Shown here: positions 1 through 9,984 of the stretch, in pieces | How the letters are laid out: the number at the start of each line of letters is the position of its first letter | How positions within the stretch are numbered: position 1 is the stretch's first letter | Assembly: GCF_963966145.1 (NCBI RefSeq) | Contig: NC_091054.1 | Coordinates: 9,424,001 to 9,488,000 of the forward strand | Direction: 5' to 3' | DNA from: Tenebrio molitor | Taxonomy: Eukaryota > Arthropoda > Insecta > Coleoptera > Tenebrionidae | Length of the DNA: 64,000 bases | Notes under the pieces: model-generated | Told to the model about the DNA's origin: nothing | The model's database searches: none | The model's input: only the letters and a program-made list of their open reading frames with translations | Program-made: the position numbers and the translations under genes

Positions 1-1
1 C

Positions 2-289
2 ACGGAAATGCACGATTTGTGGGAGAACGGGGCCGAGGTGGATCCGTTGGAGTCTTCGTCGAGGGTTATGGTGAAAGAGGAAGGGGATTCCCCGCCGACG
101 AAGGAGTTCAGAGAGGACGAGGACACGCGGGAGTCGTTTTCGTGGAGCGATAGGGCGAGTAAGGATGAGAACGACGTGTTCGGGGAGTTTGTGGCGGCGG
201 AGTTGAAAAAGATTGCGGATGAGAGAATACGGCAAGACACTCTTCTTGAGATACATAATGTATTGCATAAAGCGCTGACAAAGAAGTGA
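2..289 (+). CDS. BESS-motif protein, C-terminal end (partial)
   Basis: Open frame enters from the left edge and stops at TGA 287-289, so only the last ~95 residues are present. The tail (DVFGEFVAAELKKIADE, then a helical stretch with TLLEIHNVLHKAL) looks like the BESS protein-interaction motif at the C-terminus of MADF-BESS transcription factors of insects. A Ser/Glu/Asp-rich linker precedes it, as is usual between MADF and BESS. An AATAAA lies at 306-311, consistent with a short 3'UTR. The DNA-binding MADF domain would be upstream of the window. The family is fairly secure from the motif; the exact gene cannot be named. Confidence 0.6.
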   Translation, partial: TEMHDLWENGAEVDPLESSSRVMVKEEGDSPPTKEFREDEDTRESFSWSDRASKDENDVFGEFVAAELKKIADERIRQDTLLEIHNVLHKALTKK

Positions 290-347
290 TTGTGTATAGT
301 GTTACAATAAATATTTTTATATCGTGGTTAAATTCTTTTTTACCTTT

Positions 348-845
348 CTTCATACTAACGCAGCAAATGTTTCAAGTGTCCTCCATTAGCTTGAAGACAT
401 GCTTCAAGTCTATTAAGGAACGACCGCCGAACGCGTTATACATATTATAATTTTTTTCTCTGTGTAAGGTTATAACTACAAAGAAATATTGGATGAAATC
501 AATGTTAGACAAAAACGTTAGAAATAGGCCTATTTGGATATCTTTGAGACTAAACATGTGCAGGCTGAACAGCATTTTTACGGCACTCACCAAAAATGAG
601 GATCATGTCTGATTTTTCATCGTTTGAATACACGATATCTCTGACACGATAAAATCACGTAAAACGTACGAATTTTTTTATTATGTCAGACTAGAAAGTT
701 ATTCTTATAACCTTACATAGAGAACAAAAACGTTAAACATGGTATATCAATTATATCATATCTAGCAATCTGAGCTTTTGGTGTGTATTTTGTGTTGCAT
801 AACATTAAATTTTCGCTGGAACTCTACGGTGAATAACCCTGTATG
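348..845 (-). mobile_element. Relic of a DNA transposon with transposase C-terminus
   Basis: On the minus strand around 350-430 a short frame reads RVRRSF then LNRLEACLQANGGH and ends in HLLR-stop. This resembles the C-terminal tail of insect DDE transposases whose proteins end in a C...GGHFEHLL-type motif. The right side (about 820-845) ends in a sequence reading ACCCTGTA, typical of such element termini. No longer transposase frame survives, so it is a dead 3' fragment. Exact ends are uncertain. Confidence 0.4.
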
Positions 846-1688
846 TAAAACAATAATTTTAACACACAAATTGCCGATATCGCGAAATTAAAACACTTTG
901 AAATGATACGTTACGTGATCTTATAATATTATTGTGACTTTTCTCTTATTCAAGGAAAATACATAAGTCTGGCAATGCTGCACACATTTAGCACAGTGCG
1001 GTGCGTAAACCGATGCGCCGTTGTAGCGACATAACCTGCAAGATTACCAAATTTATTGTTCTGTTCTGTTTCAAATAAAATAGTCGAGTGAAACGAATTT
1101 GTGTTAGGTACTGTCTTGGGCGAATTATAGGTAAAAGTAGTGTTTGCTGCAAAATAAACAGCAAAAGATAATATTTTTATGTATTCTACATCATGATTTG
1201 TGTAAATTATTATTCAGATGGTTAATATTTAAAAATATTGGGAGCGGGACACTCTTTGAGTCGGACCACGCTTCTAATATAGTGGTTGGATTAAAAAAAA
1301 GTGATAACTGTCGACTTGTGAAAAGATATTTCTCCACGACCGTTAGTGAATGTAATAATTCCGAAATCATTTTTAATAATAGAAAGTAAAAATTCTCACT
1401 CTTGGGATTGGAATATTTATTCTGAAACACTTGTTTCTTATGTGTTTTGCATGTATTTTCATTCCATAACAAGTAACTGACTGAATTCATATTCCATAAT
1501 TATGTTCAACGAAATATATAGATTGCCATGGATTTCAAAACTGTCAGTGTCAGATATCAATGCGACGTCCTAAGTAATTGTTTTGTACCAAGTTTTAATT
1601 GAAATAAACAAAAATTGTTCAGATTTAATTGTTTTTGATTCATACTTTCTGATCGTGGAGAAAATACACTAATACAGTCTGTTACTCG
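846..1688. other. AT-rich spacer, no gene seen
   Basis: Short open frames occur here on both strands but none shows a recognisable motif, plausible splice structure or coding composition. No inverted repeat longer than a few bases was noticed. Confidence 0.5.
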
Positions 1689-1772
1689 GCTAGAATGAAA
1701 ATTCGATTTACTTGTGGTTCCTCACGCTCGCGCTCGGAATCTTCCACTTGTAGATCGAATTTTTATTCTAAC
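1689..1772. repeat. Short foldback repeat with CTCGCGCTCGG loop
   Basis: Left arm CTAGAATGAAAATTCGAT and right arm ATCGAATTTTTATTCTAAC are near-perfect reverse complements over ~30 bp. The loop reads CACGCTCGCGCTCGGAA. It is a compact palindromic repeat of the type seen several times in this window. Confidence 0.75.
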
Positions 1773-1781
1773 AGAATATAC

Positions 1782-2121
1782 AGGGCAAGTCACATAAGGT
1801 TTATTTCTGAATTTTTTTTGTACGCAACCAAAAATACTAATGACGCTGACCACTTGATACCGTTTATAATGTGATTTAATTTAGTAATCAGCGTAGGTAT
1901 GTAATTTGGCTAAAAATGTCAAAATGACAGTTGATGACCTTAATTTTTGATTTCATTAATCAGAACAGGCAAACGTCATTTTGACATTTTTAGCCAAATT
2001 ACATACCTACGTTGATTACTAAATTAAATCACATTATAAACGGTATCAAGTGGTCTGCGTCATTAGTATTTTTGGTTGCGTACAAAATAAATTCAGAAAT
2101 AAGCCTTATGTGACTTGCCCT
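1782..2121. mobile_element. Foldback MITE with ~140-bp arms
   Basis: Terminal inverted repeats start AGGGCAAGTCACATAAGG and end with its complement. Arms stay complementary for about 140 bp and enclose a ~60-bp loop. The flanks read TAC on both sides, suggesting a short target-site duplication. No coding capacity, so a non-autonomous element. Confidence 0.85.
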
Positions 2122-2288
2122 TACAAGATTTTTTAATATAGTAGGTATATTTAAATGAGAATCGCCCTCAAATGTCACCTGATTTATACTGACAAATCAC
2201 AACTCTGAATTGTTGGAATAGCAACCAATCACAATTTAATTAAGCGGAAATTGCCTAGGGAAAAAGCTTTTTCGGGCGATTCTCTTCC

Positions 2289-2474
2289 TAATATGCCTCG
2301 GGACAGATATACATATATCGCCAGAATTTTTTTCTTGCAGTCCAACACTCGTGTTTGTCGCTCAAAATTACCCACGGGCTGGCGCCCTCGTGTAATTTTC
2401 TCGCTACAAGCACTCGTGTGTCAGGACTGGTCGAAAAAATGTCCGGCAATATATCTGCCTCTTGGTATATTATA
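2289..2474. repeat. Imperfect foldback with GGGCTGGCGCCCTCG centre
   Basis: Outer arms (AATATGCCTCGGGACAGATA versus the complement of a copy ending TTGGTATATT) are imperfectly inverted. Inner arms repeat ACTCGTGT and AAAATTAC and meet at a GGGCTGGCGCCC hairpin. It lies directly beside the next foldback. Confidence 0.6.
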
Positions 2475-2476
2475 AA

Positions 2477-2647
2477 GGTGTTTTTTTAAATTTGGCGTCG
2501 AAGTAGGCGTTGGAGAGTCGATTGAGATCGCACCACTCGTGTAAAAGCGTAAGATTTAAACAGCTGATCCGTGATCCGTTACCTGTATAGTGCGTTCACA
2601 ATCGACAGTTCAACGCCTACTTCGACGCCAAATTTAAAAAAACCCCC
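2477..2647. repeat. Foldback family B, copy 1
   Basis: Arms AAATTTGGCGTCGAAGTAGG and its complement at the other end, then a second paired block around AGAGTCGATTG / CAATCGAC. The centre carries AAACAGCTGATCCGTGAT. A second copy of the family, inverted, occurs at 63362-63536. It ends about 80 bp before the start codon of the next gene, so it may contribute promoter sequence. Confidence 0.8.
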
Positions 2648-2724
2648 GTTATATGAAAATTTAAATAAAGCGGGTCGAATGTGATCATTGAAATTTGGTG
2701 TATTGGACGTGTCAATTCCAGAAA

Positions 2725-3636
2725 ATGGAAGATAAAGATCCTCTCGCTCCCGAGCTCCCACTGCCACCCTTGAAAAAGCCGAAACTGGAAAAAGAAAGCG
2801 ACGAGGAAAGCAGGTTTGTTCAAATCTTGGAGCAAATTAAATTGCAATTTTTTGTTCAGCGATTTCGCTTTCGTCTCGTTCGTAGATGTGAAAAACGAAC
2901 TGCTCGAAGAGGAAGTAACCATCAAAGAGGAAGTCGTCGAAAATCCACTTCAGGAATCGTCATCATCGACCGCATGCACTCAAACCGATCGCGACGAGAG
3001 GCTCCAGTTCAAAATCGACCTGGACCGCCTCAAATCAAAAATTTGTCCCCGCAAACAAGTCTCTGGTACGTCCGTCGATCCCAAGAAACAATCCCGGGTA
3101 ATTTTTATTTTGTAGGTTTAAAAATCAAAGCCACCGAGAACCACGTCTTCCAGTTCAAAATCACTCTGGTGAGAGGCGGCGGTCCGCAAATATGGCGCCG
3201 AATACAAGTTCCCGGGAGTCACACATTTCACGATCTGCATCTTGCGATACAGAAGTCGATGGGGTGGAAATCTGTGGACTTTGACTACCACTTGCACTCT
3301 TTCGAAATCGTCAATCCTGCCACGGGAATGGACGATACTATCGTCATGGCCGACGACGTGGAGATTCATAGGGGTGAACTTGGCGAGGTGAAAAACGAGG
3401 ACGTCACGAAGATTATCGATTATTTCACCGTGGCGGGTCACACCGCAAGATACGAATACGATTTTGGGATGAGTTGGATTCATCAGGTTTTGTTTGAAGA
3501 CGCGTTTGTTCCGAATGATGGAGACGAGTACCCCAAGTGTGTGGGTGGGCAAAAGGCCTGTCCCCCAGAGGATGGGGTTGTGTCGTCCGACGAGGAGTAC
3601 GATTCCGACACCTTCGATCCGAACGGCTGTTTTTAG
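2725..3636 (+). CDS. Protein with plasmid pRiA4b ORF-3-type domain
   Basis: Exons 2725-2813, 2860-3065 and 3116-3636 join in frame (271 aa) through introns of 46 and 50 bp with GT-AG ends. The N-terminal ~95 residues are acidic and low-complexity, with repeated KxE clusters. From about residue 100 the protein reads FQFKITLVRGGGPQIWRRIQ, then GSHTFHDLHLAIQKSMGW, DYHLHSFEI and YEYDFGMSWIHQVLFED, the signature of the pRiA4b ORF-3-like domain known mainly from bacterial plasmids and IS elements. The C-terminus is Asp/Glu-rich. AATAAA follows near 3734. Molecular function is not established for this family. Eukaryotic introns argue that it is resident in this genome and not contamination. Confidence 0.75.
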   Translation: MEDKDPLAPELPLPPLKKPKLEKESDEESRFVQILEQIKLQFFVQRFRFRLVRRCEKRTARRGSNHQRGSRRKSTSGIVIIDRMHSNRSRREAPVQNRPGPPQIKNLSPQTSLWYVRRSQETIPGNFYFVGLKIKATENHVFQFKITLVRGGGPQIWRRIQVPGSHTFHDLHLAIQKSMGWKSVDFDYHLHSFEIVNPATGMDDTIVMADDVEIHRGELGEVKNEDVTKIIDYFTVAGHTARYEYDFGMSWIHQVLFEDAFVPNDGDEYPKCVGGQKACPPEDGVVSSDEEYDSDTFDPNGCF

Positions 3637-3982
3637 CTATTGCTTGTTTGTTGAAGTTTTTCATCTACAAAAAATGGTTGCTATGTTACACACCCAAAGA
3701 ATAGTATGGGGAGGATAAAAATAATTTCTTTTTAATAAATGTATTTCGTTTTTATAAAAGTAATGAATAAGAATAAATAAGTTTCTAAACTAGCCCAACT
3801 GGCACATTGTTCATTTATAAAGTGTTGAATTGTAGAAGGTCCGAATGTGTTAACCAAAAATCGAAGGAACAGATTTTTTTTGCCGAATTTAGTTGTCAAT
3901 TGCAAACAATTTAACATACTCAATTTGTCATTCAAATTCGAATTGAAGTTAAAAAAATAGGCCACCGAATCATTAAAAAAAA

Positions 3983-4272
3983 TAGTAGTTTATTTAACGA
4001 GTTCGTGTGTAATTTGGGCTTTTTTGGCATGAGTGGTCCAGTGTAAAACGAGTTTTAAAGGTCCACGAGTGCCAAAAAAAAAGTCCAAATTACACAAGAA
4101 CGAGTTGAATACAACGTTTTTTTGTTCGACGAGCCCGTCAAAGGCTCCAATCGCTGAAAATCTTTAAAATTAGCTTGACGTTTCGTTTTGACAAGTTGTC
4201 AAATTTATCGAAATCCGTTATTTCATTCACACAGGAGAAAATTCTCAAATTCTGAGTGTCGAACAAAAAAAA
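3983..4272 (-). repeat. Dumbbell foldback family A, copy 1 (inverted)
   Basis: Contains two adjacent hairpins. One has outer stem ACGAGTTCGTGTGTAATTTG paired with a copy ending AAATTACACAAGAACGAGTT. The other is bounded by GTTCGACGAGCCC and GTGTCGAACAAAAA. It begins TAGTAGTTTATTTAACGAG and ends in GTCGAAC plus an A-run, i.e. opposite orientation to the copies at 6054, 9796 and 25446. Confidence 0.8.
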
Positions 4273-4511
4273 ATATAAGACTGTTTTCTCTATTTAAAAA
4301 AAGTTCCTTCAGTAACGACTGAGTTTTTGAACGTACTCCGCACCTGATAGATACCATGATTAAGGTCATGATAGCAAAAATAAAGTTAGGTTAAGCAAAA
4401 AGTCGATGTTATCGATTTTTCCAGTGAAAGTGAACGACTCCATACGTCACATGTCGCAGTGAGACCGACAAGATATCATTTTCGTCCAAATCTTTCTTTT
4501 CTATATTTCCC

Positions 4512-5978
4512 ATGAATTTCTTAGACTCAACTTCCAACCAAACTATAGACAAACTAAAATGTACGTTATGTGGTCAATATTTATCGTATTTTCCCATATC
4601 CATCTCCATAAACAATCAACGCAGTTTTTGCGGACGATGTGAAGTGCCACAAAGTACCCAGTGTATAAAAAATATCTCGTTTGAAGCCATCTGCGAATTC
4701 ATCAAATTCCCATGCCGATACGAATCCGAAGGTTGTCACGAACAATTCTTCCCCAAAGACGTTCCCGAACACGAGAAAAATTGTCCATTTCTAGTAATTC
4801 CGTGTCCCGTCCGTACACCAACTTCATGTTCTTGGAAAGGGTCTCGTCCCACGGTGTTTCACCATTGTCAAAACGAACACCACAACATGTTTTTGAAGAA
4901 CGGCGAGTTCAAAATAGATTTGTCGTATTCCAGCAAGTACCACTACCTTGTCGACCGTGACAAAATATTGCTCATGTTCGAAATACAGTACGACTCGAGT
5001 GACAAAACGTTGCAATGTTTAATTTATACTTGTCAATACGAACTGTCGGTCAAGATTTATACGTGTCAGTTAAGAGTTGCAAATGGGAACAAACGCGCAT
5101 CGATCGACTTCAAAACAACAAGTTACGAAGAAATGAACCCCACCGAATTCTGTCTTGAATCTGTAACAAGTCGTACCGAGCTTTCCTCGTTCGTTGTGGG
5201 CAGGATCGAGTTCGGTGACGAAATCAGTACCGACGACCAAGAAAAGACCAATCATGAAATGTTGTCGTTGCTGAAGTGTTTGTCGTGTTCCGGGTTGGTG
5301 ATACCGCCGATTTACCACTGCGCCAAAAATTCAAGTCCCATGTGTGTCGACTGCAGCCCACAACACAACTCTTCATGCAACAGTTGTCTCCGGACCTTAC
5401 CCGTGAGAAACGTAAATCTTGATAAAATGGCCAACTTGCTCGACTATCCATGCAAGTACCAGAAGAACGGCTGCAATTACGTCTGCAAAGGGGAGAAGAT
5501 CAAACAGCACCAAGAGTGTTGCGAACACGGAGACTTGGATTGTCCCATCGCCGAGTTCACATCTTGCGCCTGGAAAGGAGTCGTGATGGATCTGGTCGAC
5601 CACATCCAGATCAACCATCAAGAACTGATACCGAATTCAGCCATAATTTGCAAACAGTTGTCACGCCAGCAAATGAAATGTGACATAATTAAGTTCTGCA
5701 ATCGACTGTTTCGACTGATTTGCGTTAGAGCAGCTGACGACAGGATTTTGTGGACCATCCAGCTAATAGGACCGTTCAAGGATGACTTCAAGTTTGAGAT
5801 CGAGGTTCTCGATACTGTTAAGGGAAGGAAACTGTTGGCGAGGCAGCCCTGCTCGAGGTTGATCAAGAGGAACCAGATTTTCACGGACCCTCACACTTAT
5901 TGCTACTTCCAAAAGGATCAAATGGCTGAGTTTATAGTGGGGGAAGTGGTCACTTTCAAGGTGCGCATCTTCAACTGA
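4512..5978 (+). CDS. SIAH/sina-like protein with two tandem modules
   Basis: A 488-residue single-exon gene. Module 1 (about residues 17-240) has a reduced RING-like Cys pattern (CTLCGQY...FCGRC), a SIAH-type zinc finger (PCRYESEGCHEQFF, HEKNCPF, CSWKG, HHCQNEH) and a diverged sina/TRAF-like beta region. Module 2 (about 250-488) repeats this: LKCLSCSGLVIPPIYHC...CNSC, PCKYQKNGCNYVC, HQECCEHGDLDC, CAWKG, HIQINHQE. SIAH proteins are E3 ubiquitin ligases that use the RING for E2 binding and the sina domain for substrates. The RING of module 1 seems too short to be active, that of module 2 more complete. Usual SIAH proteins have one module (~280-320 aa). AATAAA lies near 6019. Family assignment is firm; ligase activity is unproven. 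Confidence 0.8.
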   Translation: MNFLDSTSNQTIDKLKCTLCGQYLSYFPISISINNQRSFCGRCEVPQSTQCIKNISFEAICEFIKFPCRYESEGCHEQFFPKDVPEHEKNCPFLVIPCPVRTPTSCSWKGSRPTVFHHCQNEHHNMFLKNGEFKIDLSYSSKYHYLVDRDKILLMFEIQYDSSDKTLQCLIYTCQYELSVKIYTCQLRVANGNKRASIDFKTTSYEEMNPTEFCLESVTSRTELSSFVVGRIEFGDEISTDDQEKTNHEMLSLLKCLSCSGLVIPPIYHCAKNSSPMCVDCSPQHNSSCNSCLRTLPVRNVNLDKMANLLDYPCKYQKNGCNYVCKGEKIKQHQECCEHGDLDCPIAEFTSCAWKGVVMDLVDHIQINHQELIPNSAIICKQLSRQQMKCDIIKFCNRLFRLICVRAADDRILWTIQLIGPFKDDFKFEIEVLDTVKGRKLLARQPCSRLIKRNQIFTDPHTYCYFQKDQMAEFIVGEVVTFKVRIFN

Positions 5979-6053
5979 CGAAACATTTTGATGTATTGTT
6001 TTTATTCTTTTGATACTAAATAAAATATACTGTTTTAGGTAATTTACTAATTT

Positions 6054-6346
6054 GTTTGTTCGACACTGTCAGAATTTGAGAATTTTCTCCTATGTGAACG
6101 GAATTCGGTAAATGTCACAACTTGTCAAAACGAAACGTCAAGCTAATTTTAAAGGTTTTAAGCGGTTTGGAGCCTTTAAGGGGTTCGTCGAACAAAAAAA
6201 CCTTTTATTCAACTCGTTCCTGTGTAAATTGGGCCTTTTTTGGCACTGGTGGGCCTTTAAAACGCTCGTTTCACTCGCCTTTTAAAATGGCCCACTCATG
6301 CCAAAAAAGGCCCAATTTACACACAAACTCGTCAAATAAACTACTA
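6054..6346 (+). repeat. Dumbbell foldback family A, copy 2
   Basis: Starts TTGTTCGACACTGTCAGAAT and the first hairpin closes at GGGTTCGTCGAACAAA. The second hairpin has outer stem GTGTAAATTGGGCCTTTTTT pairing with AAAAAAGGCCCAATTTACAC, and the element ends AAATAAACTACTA. Inner loop reads ACGCTCGTTTCACTCGCC. About 293 bp. Confidence 0.85.
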
Positions 6347-7053
6347 TTTATTTATATAAATAAAATGTTTGCAATCACTTTCGTCAGTTCGGTGCATCAC
6401 CCAATAAACCATGTCTAACAGAAAGTTATTAGCAGAATGTTACCAACAGAAAAAAATTGGAATCCATTTTGTTGAAGAGTACTTACACAAAATGTTTTCA
6501 ACTGAAGGATGATCATGAACACGCTGGGTGCGTGAAACTAACACCGCAAAAATCTTTTCCATCTTCTGCTAGATTCGATTCTGAACATAAACATTTTGTA
6601 CAGAGCTTCTTTGTGCCTCAATTTTTAACCTCTCAATTAAAAATATTGACATATTTGAAATGTATCACAATGAAGGCGACTTTTCTCCAGTGCAAGTAAT
6701 CTTTGACAATTCGAAATATTGTGAATTCCATCGACATGTTAGTTTTGTAACGTTGGTGCGCCTGTTCGTTTGACGCGTAGGTCAAATGTACACATCACAA
6801 TTCAAAAAACGCGTACAATCCAAGAAAACGACGGTTTTCTGAGAAAAACACTTTATAGTTTTTAGTACCGATATGTTTTGCACGCTTGGCAAAAAAATGT
6901 GAGACGTAATCAGGTGAATGGGAGAGAAGTCAGTCGATTTAGAGTTGTCGAACGATTTGTACGTTGTGTGAATAAATGCTAGTTTTGGAAATTTAGGCTG
7001 TATTTCTTACAGTTTACACAAAAAAAATGGAAAAACAACTTTATTAAAATAAT
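6347..7053. other. Spacer without recognisable gene
   Basis: One 80-codon frame at 6457-6699 shows no recognisable motif. The stretch otherwise holds the 3' flank of the ankyrin gene on the minus strand. Confidence 0.45.
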
Positions 7054-8713
7054 TCAGGTCAAAGAGTACAGTTTTTTTTGGAACGAAAGGATCGCTTTAT
7101 ACTCGTTACACAACGGCAAAAAATCCAGTACCGTGCAATACTGTCTCGAGTTTTTCACATGGTACACCTGGACGATGTGATTGCGTGCGGCGTTTCTTGC
7201 GAGCTCAAGCAGCAAAGGCACGTCTGGCAACTTTTCCACTGTCTCTGACAAGTCCTTTTCGACGCTAACGCAGAACTCTTTGACCTGACATCCGGCGTAG
7301 AAACTCGCCAGCTTCTCCAAAACTACGCGATCGTAGGTATTCGGCTTTTTCAAAAACGTGTCCACGTCTTTGACGGCGACGTCGTAGATGATCGCCGGCA
7401 GCGGCGCCCTCGACCAATAGTCCGCGGTCTTCTGTATGTCCATGTGCAGGAGAGTCCTGAACATTTCGCCGTCCCCGAAGCAGTAGTAGATCTGTTCGAC
7501 GATTTCGTGGGTCAGTTCCACTCCATAGCTGAGGAGATGGTAGATGGCGTGACTGAGGGACTTTATCGGCAACTTCTGCTTGAAGCAGATGTGCACCAGC
7601 GTGGACAGGATGTTGGGTTTATGCGCTTTGTTCACGCTCTCGACGAAGTAGCAAGCTAGGGGCTCGTCGAAGATAATGTACAGGTTCTCAATGAGATTCG
7701 AGTAGGTGCGGGGGTAGCCCGTGAGGTGCTCCTCGATGTAGAACGACGGGCTGGTCATGAGACAAGTGTCGACGTTTCTGATCGCCTTGACGATGTAGTC
7801 GAAATGTTGGATGAAGAGTCTCAAGTATTCTGGCTTGAAGTACATGATTTTGTTGAGGAAAATTCGCAGTTCGTCCGTGTCGTAGATCACTTCCGACACG
7901 TGTTGGACTATGATTGGGAAGAGCTCGGCGCGGTGCTCCATCGCCCCGACCAGCGCCCCTAACAAGATGGGCGTCTTGGCCACCTCGTCCATCACGTAGT
8001 CCAGCAGAAACTTCTGGAACGTGACTTTGTTGTGCATCAGGCACAGCTCGAACGGAGTGTACCCGATGCCGTTGTCGTCTGAGGAGGGTATACTGACGTC
8101 GGCGCCGTAAAACATCAACATCGCCACCAGCTCGAGCTCTGTGTGGACTCCGCACACCACGTGCAGCACCGTGAACCCCCTCTTGTTCTGCACGTTGACG
8201 TTGGCCCCCCGCTCCAACAAGACGACGCAATTGTCGACGAAATTGTAATAAGCGGCGTAGTGCAAAGGAGTGTTACCGTCCGGGTCACCCAAATTCAAGT
8301 CGGCGTCTTTCTCGATCAGCGCTTTCAGTATCTGCGAGTTGGGCTCGATCGCGGCCATCAGCAGAGGCGTCTTGCCCAAGTTGTTGAAGGCGTTGATGTC
8401 GAGCGAGCCCAAGCTCAATAAATGTTCTAAAATTGGAACACTAAGAGAAAAATCATTGTTGGCGGATATGGTTGTCGCTAGTACTTTTTTTTTCTTACGG
8501 CAATGTGCAAAAGGGTGTCGTCGTTGCTGTACTTGAAGAGGTGGACCGGCACGTCAGGTGCCGTCAGGGACTTGAGCTCTTCAAGGTTCTGGTTGTTCAC
8601 AGCTTTGAGTAATTTGGTGGGGGTGGACTCCTGCTCGCACTGAAAATTTTAACGTTAAACTGGGGTAGGTTCGGGAGCGTTGTGATAATTACGAGGCCAG
8701 CGAGGTCGCACAT
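7054..8713 (-). CDS. Ankyrin-repeat protein
   Basis: Minus-strand exons 8693-8713, 8485-8639 and 7054-8440 join in frame to 520 aa through introns of 53 and 44 bp. The 44-bp intron uses donor AA|GTACTA; this choice restores a perfect ankyrin repeat (TLLHIAVRKKNVPILEHLLS). At least four ankyrin repeats occupy roughly residues 45-200: DTLLHIAVR, GKTPLLMAAI, GNTPLHYAAYY, GFTVLHVVCG and a weaker GYTPFELCL. The remaining ~300 residues are helical and Leu-rich, with no motif I recognise. Ankyrin repeats mediate protein contacts; partner unknown. The short first exon (seven codons) is supported by a good donor and phase. Confidence 0.8.
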
Positions 8714-9050
8714 TTTGTTTACCTATTGCTAACCTGACACTGACAGGTAAACAAGATAGTGTCAACAAGAAGTGACAGATCGGGGTACGTTCAAAAACAC
8801 GGAGAGCAACAGAGAAAGTTATTTTTTATTATTTAAAAAAAAAAAATTAAAGATTAAGTGACAGTTATTTTGTCAATAATTGAATATCGAACAGCCTAAA
8901 ATCCCGGTATATTATATTTCGACAATTTCAATCACTAGTGGGAGTGGCTGAAACCACCGGAATTGACATAAATTGATTGATTGATTTCAATGTCATGAGT
9001 AGAAAAAGAAATTTATTGTACATACAAAACCGGAACAGCTCTACCACGTA

Positions 9051-9280
9051 CAGTCGAATGCAAAAAAAAGTAGACAAAAACGATTTCCTGTAATTGTTTT
9101 TCCTCAAAATGTTATTGTATAAATGTGGCTTTTCTACGGGCTTTTCTAATACCGAAAACTTCGCATTCGGCTACGCAACCAAGAATACAGTCGTAGTCAG
9201 CTGCCAACTAAAATCGAAAAACTGGAAGCTGGACCGAGCAGTCGAAAACTTCTTGTCTACTTTTTTTTTGCATGCGACTG
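9051..9280. mobile_element. MITE with CAGTCGNNTGC termini and TA duplication
   Basis: Starts CAGTCGAATGCAAAAAAAAG and ends in its complement CTTTTTTTTTGCATGCGACTG, flanked by TA on both sides (9049-9050, 9281-9282). This is the Tc1/mariner-type hallmark. 230 bp, non-coding. Related termini occur at 30041-30550. Confidence 0.8.
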
Positions 9281-9795
9281 TAATTATAACAACATTCACT
9301 TGTAAGTGTGAACCAGAGTCCAGTTCGTTATTATCAGTGGATTAGAAGATTGGAAGAGTTTTAGTACTTTCTGCTTTATATATGCTTGGTAGCTTTGATC
9401 TTTGTCCCCAGGAACTATCCAGGAACATCTAACCAACTTACATGTTTAAGAGTTACTTCAAATTGGTATTGTTGCATTGTATGTAGGTATATCCGGTGTG
9501 TCAAAAAGGACGGACACCAAACAAGGTATACAATTTAGGGTAACATGAAGAAAAACTTTTTTTTTTTTTGCTTTCGACCTTTCGTTACCGCGCAAGAGCT
9601 TTTGGAAGTTACAACTAAACTACCTGTAAAACTAAATGATCCTATTATTGATGTGGAAACATAATTCTGTGTCAACTCTCAAAGGTGCCCTCAATATATA
9701 GATATCATGTTAAATATGATGAAATTTGGTGTGGGGGAGCAGTTTTTAAACGCGGCAACATTGTTAACATATCATAGCCACGAAAAAAAAACCTT

Positions 9796-9909
9796 TTTTG
9801 TTCGACACTGTCAGAATTTTAGAATTTTCTCTTTTCACTCACGTTTTAAACAGGCCCACTCGTGCCAAAAAAGCCCAATTGACACACGAACTCGTCAAAT
9901 AAACTACTA
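9796..9909 (+). repeat. Dumbbell foldback family A, copy 4 (internally deleted)
   Basis: Has the left end of the family (TTGTTCGACACTGTCAGAAT, then GAATTTTCTC) joined directly to the right arm of the second hairpin (GGCCCACTCGTGCCAAAAAA, CGTCAAATAAACTACTA). The whole middle, about 180 bp, is missing. Confidence 0.75.
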
Positions 9910-9984
9910 CTGTAAAATAAATGTCAATTAAATTGTGACAGTTTTCAAAATGAGTTTTACCGCAGATGAATATTATAATATAGT

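Noticed and set aside
2251..2475. A plus-strand frame of 74 codons
   Set aside because: Lies entirely within an inverted-repeat element.
7688..8230. A 180-codon minus-strand frame inside the ankyrin gene
   Set aside because: Arg-rich, low-quality translation overlapping ankyrin repeats in another frame.
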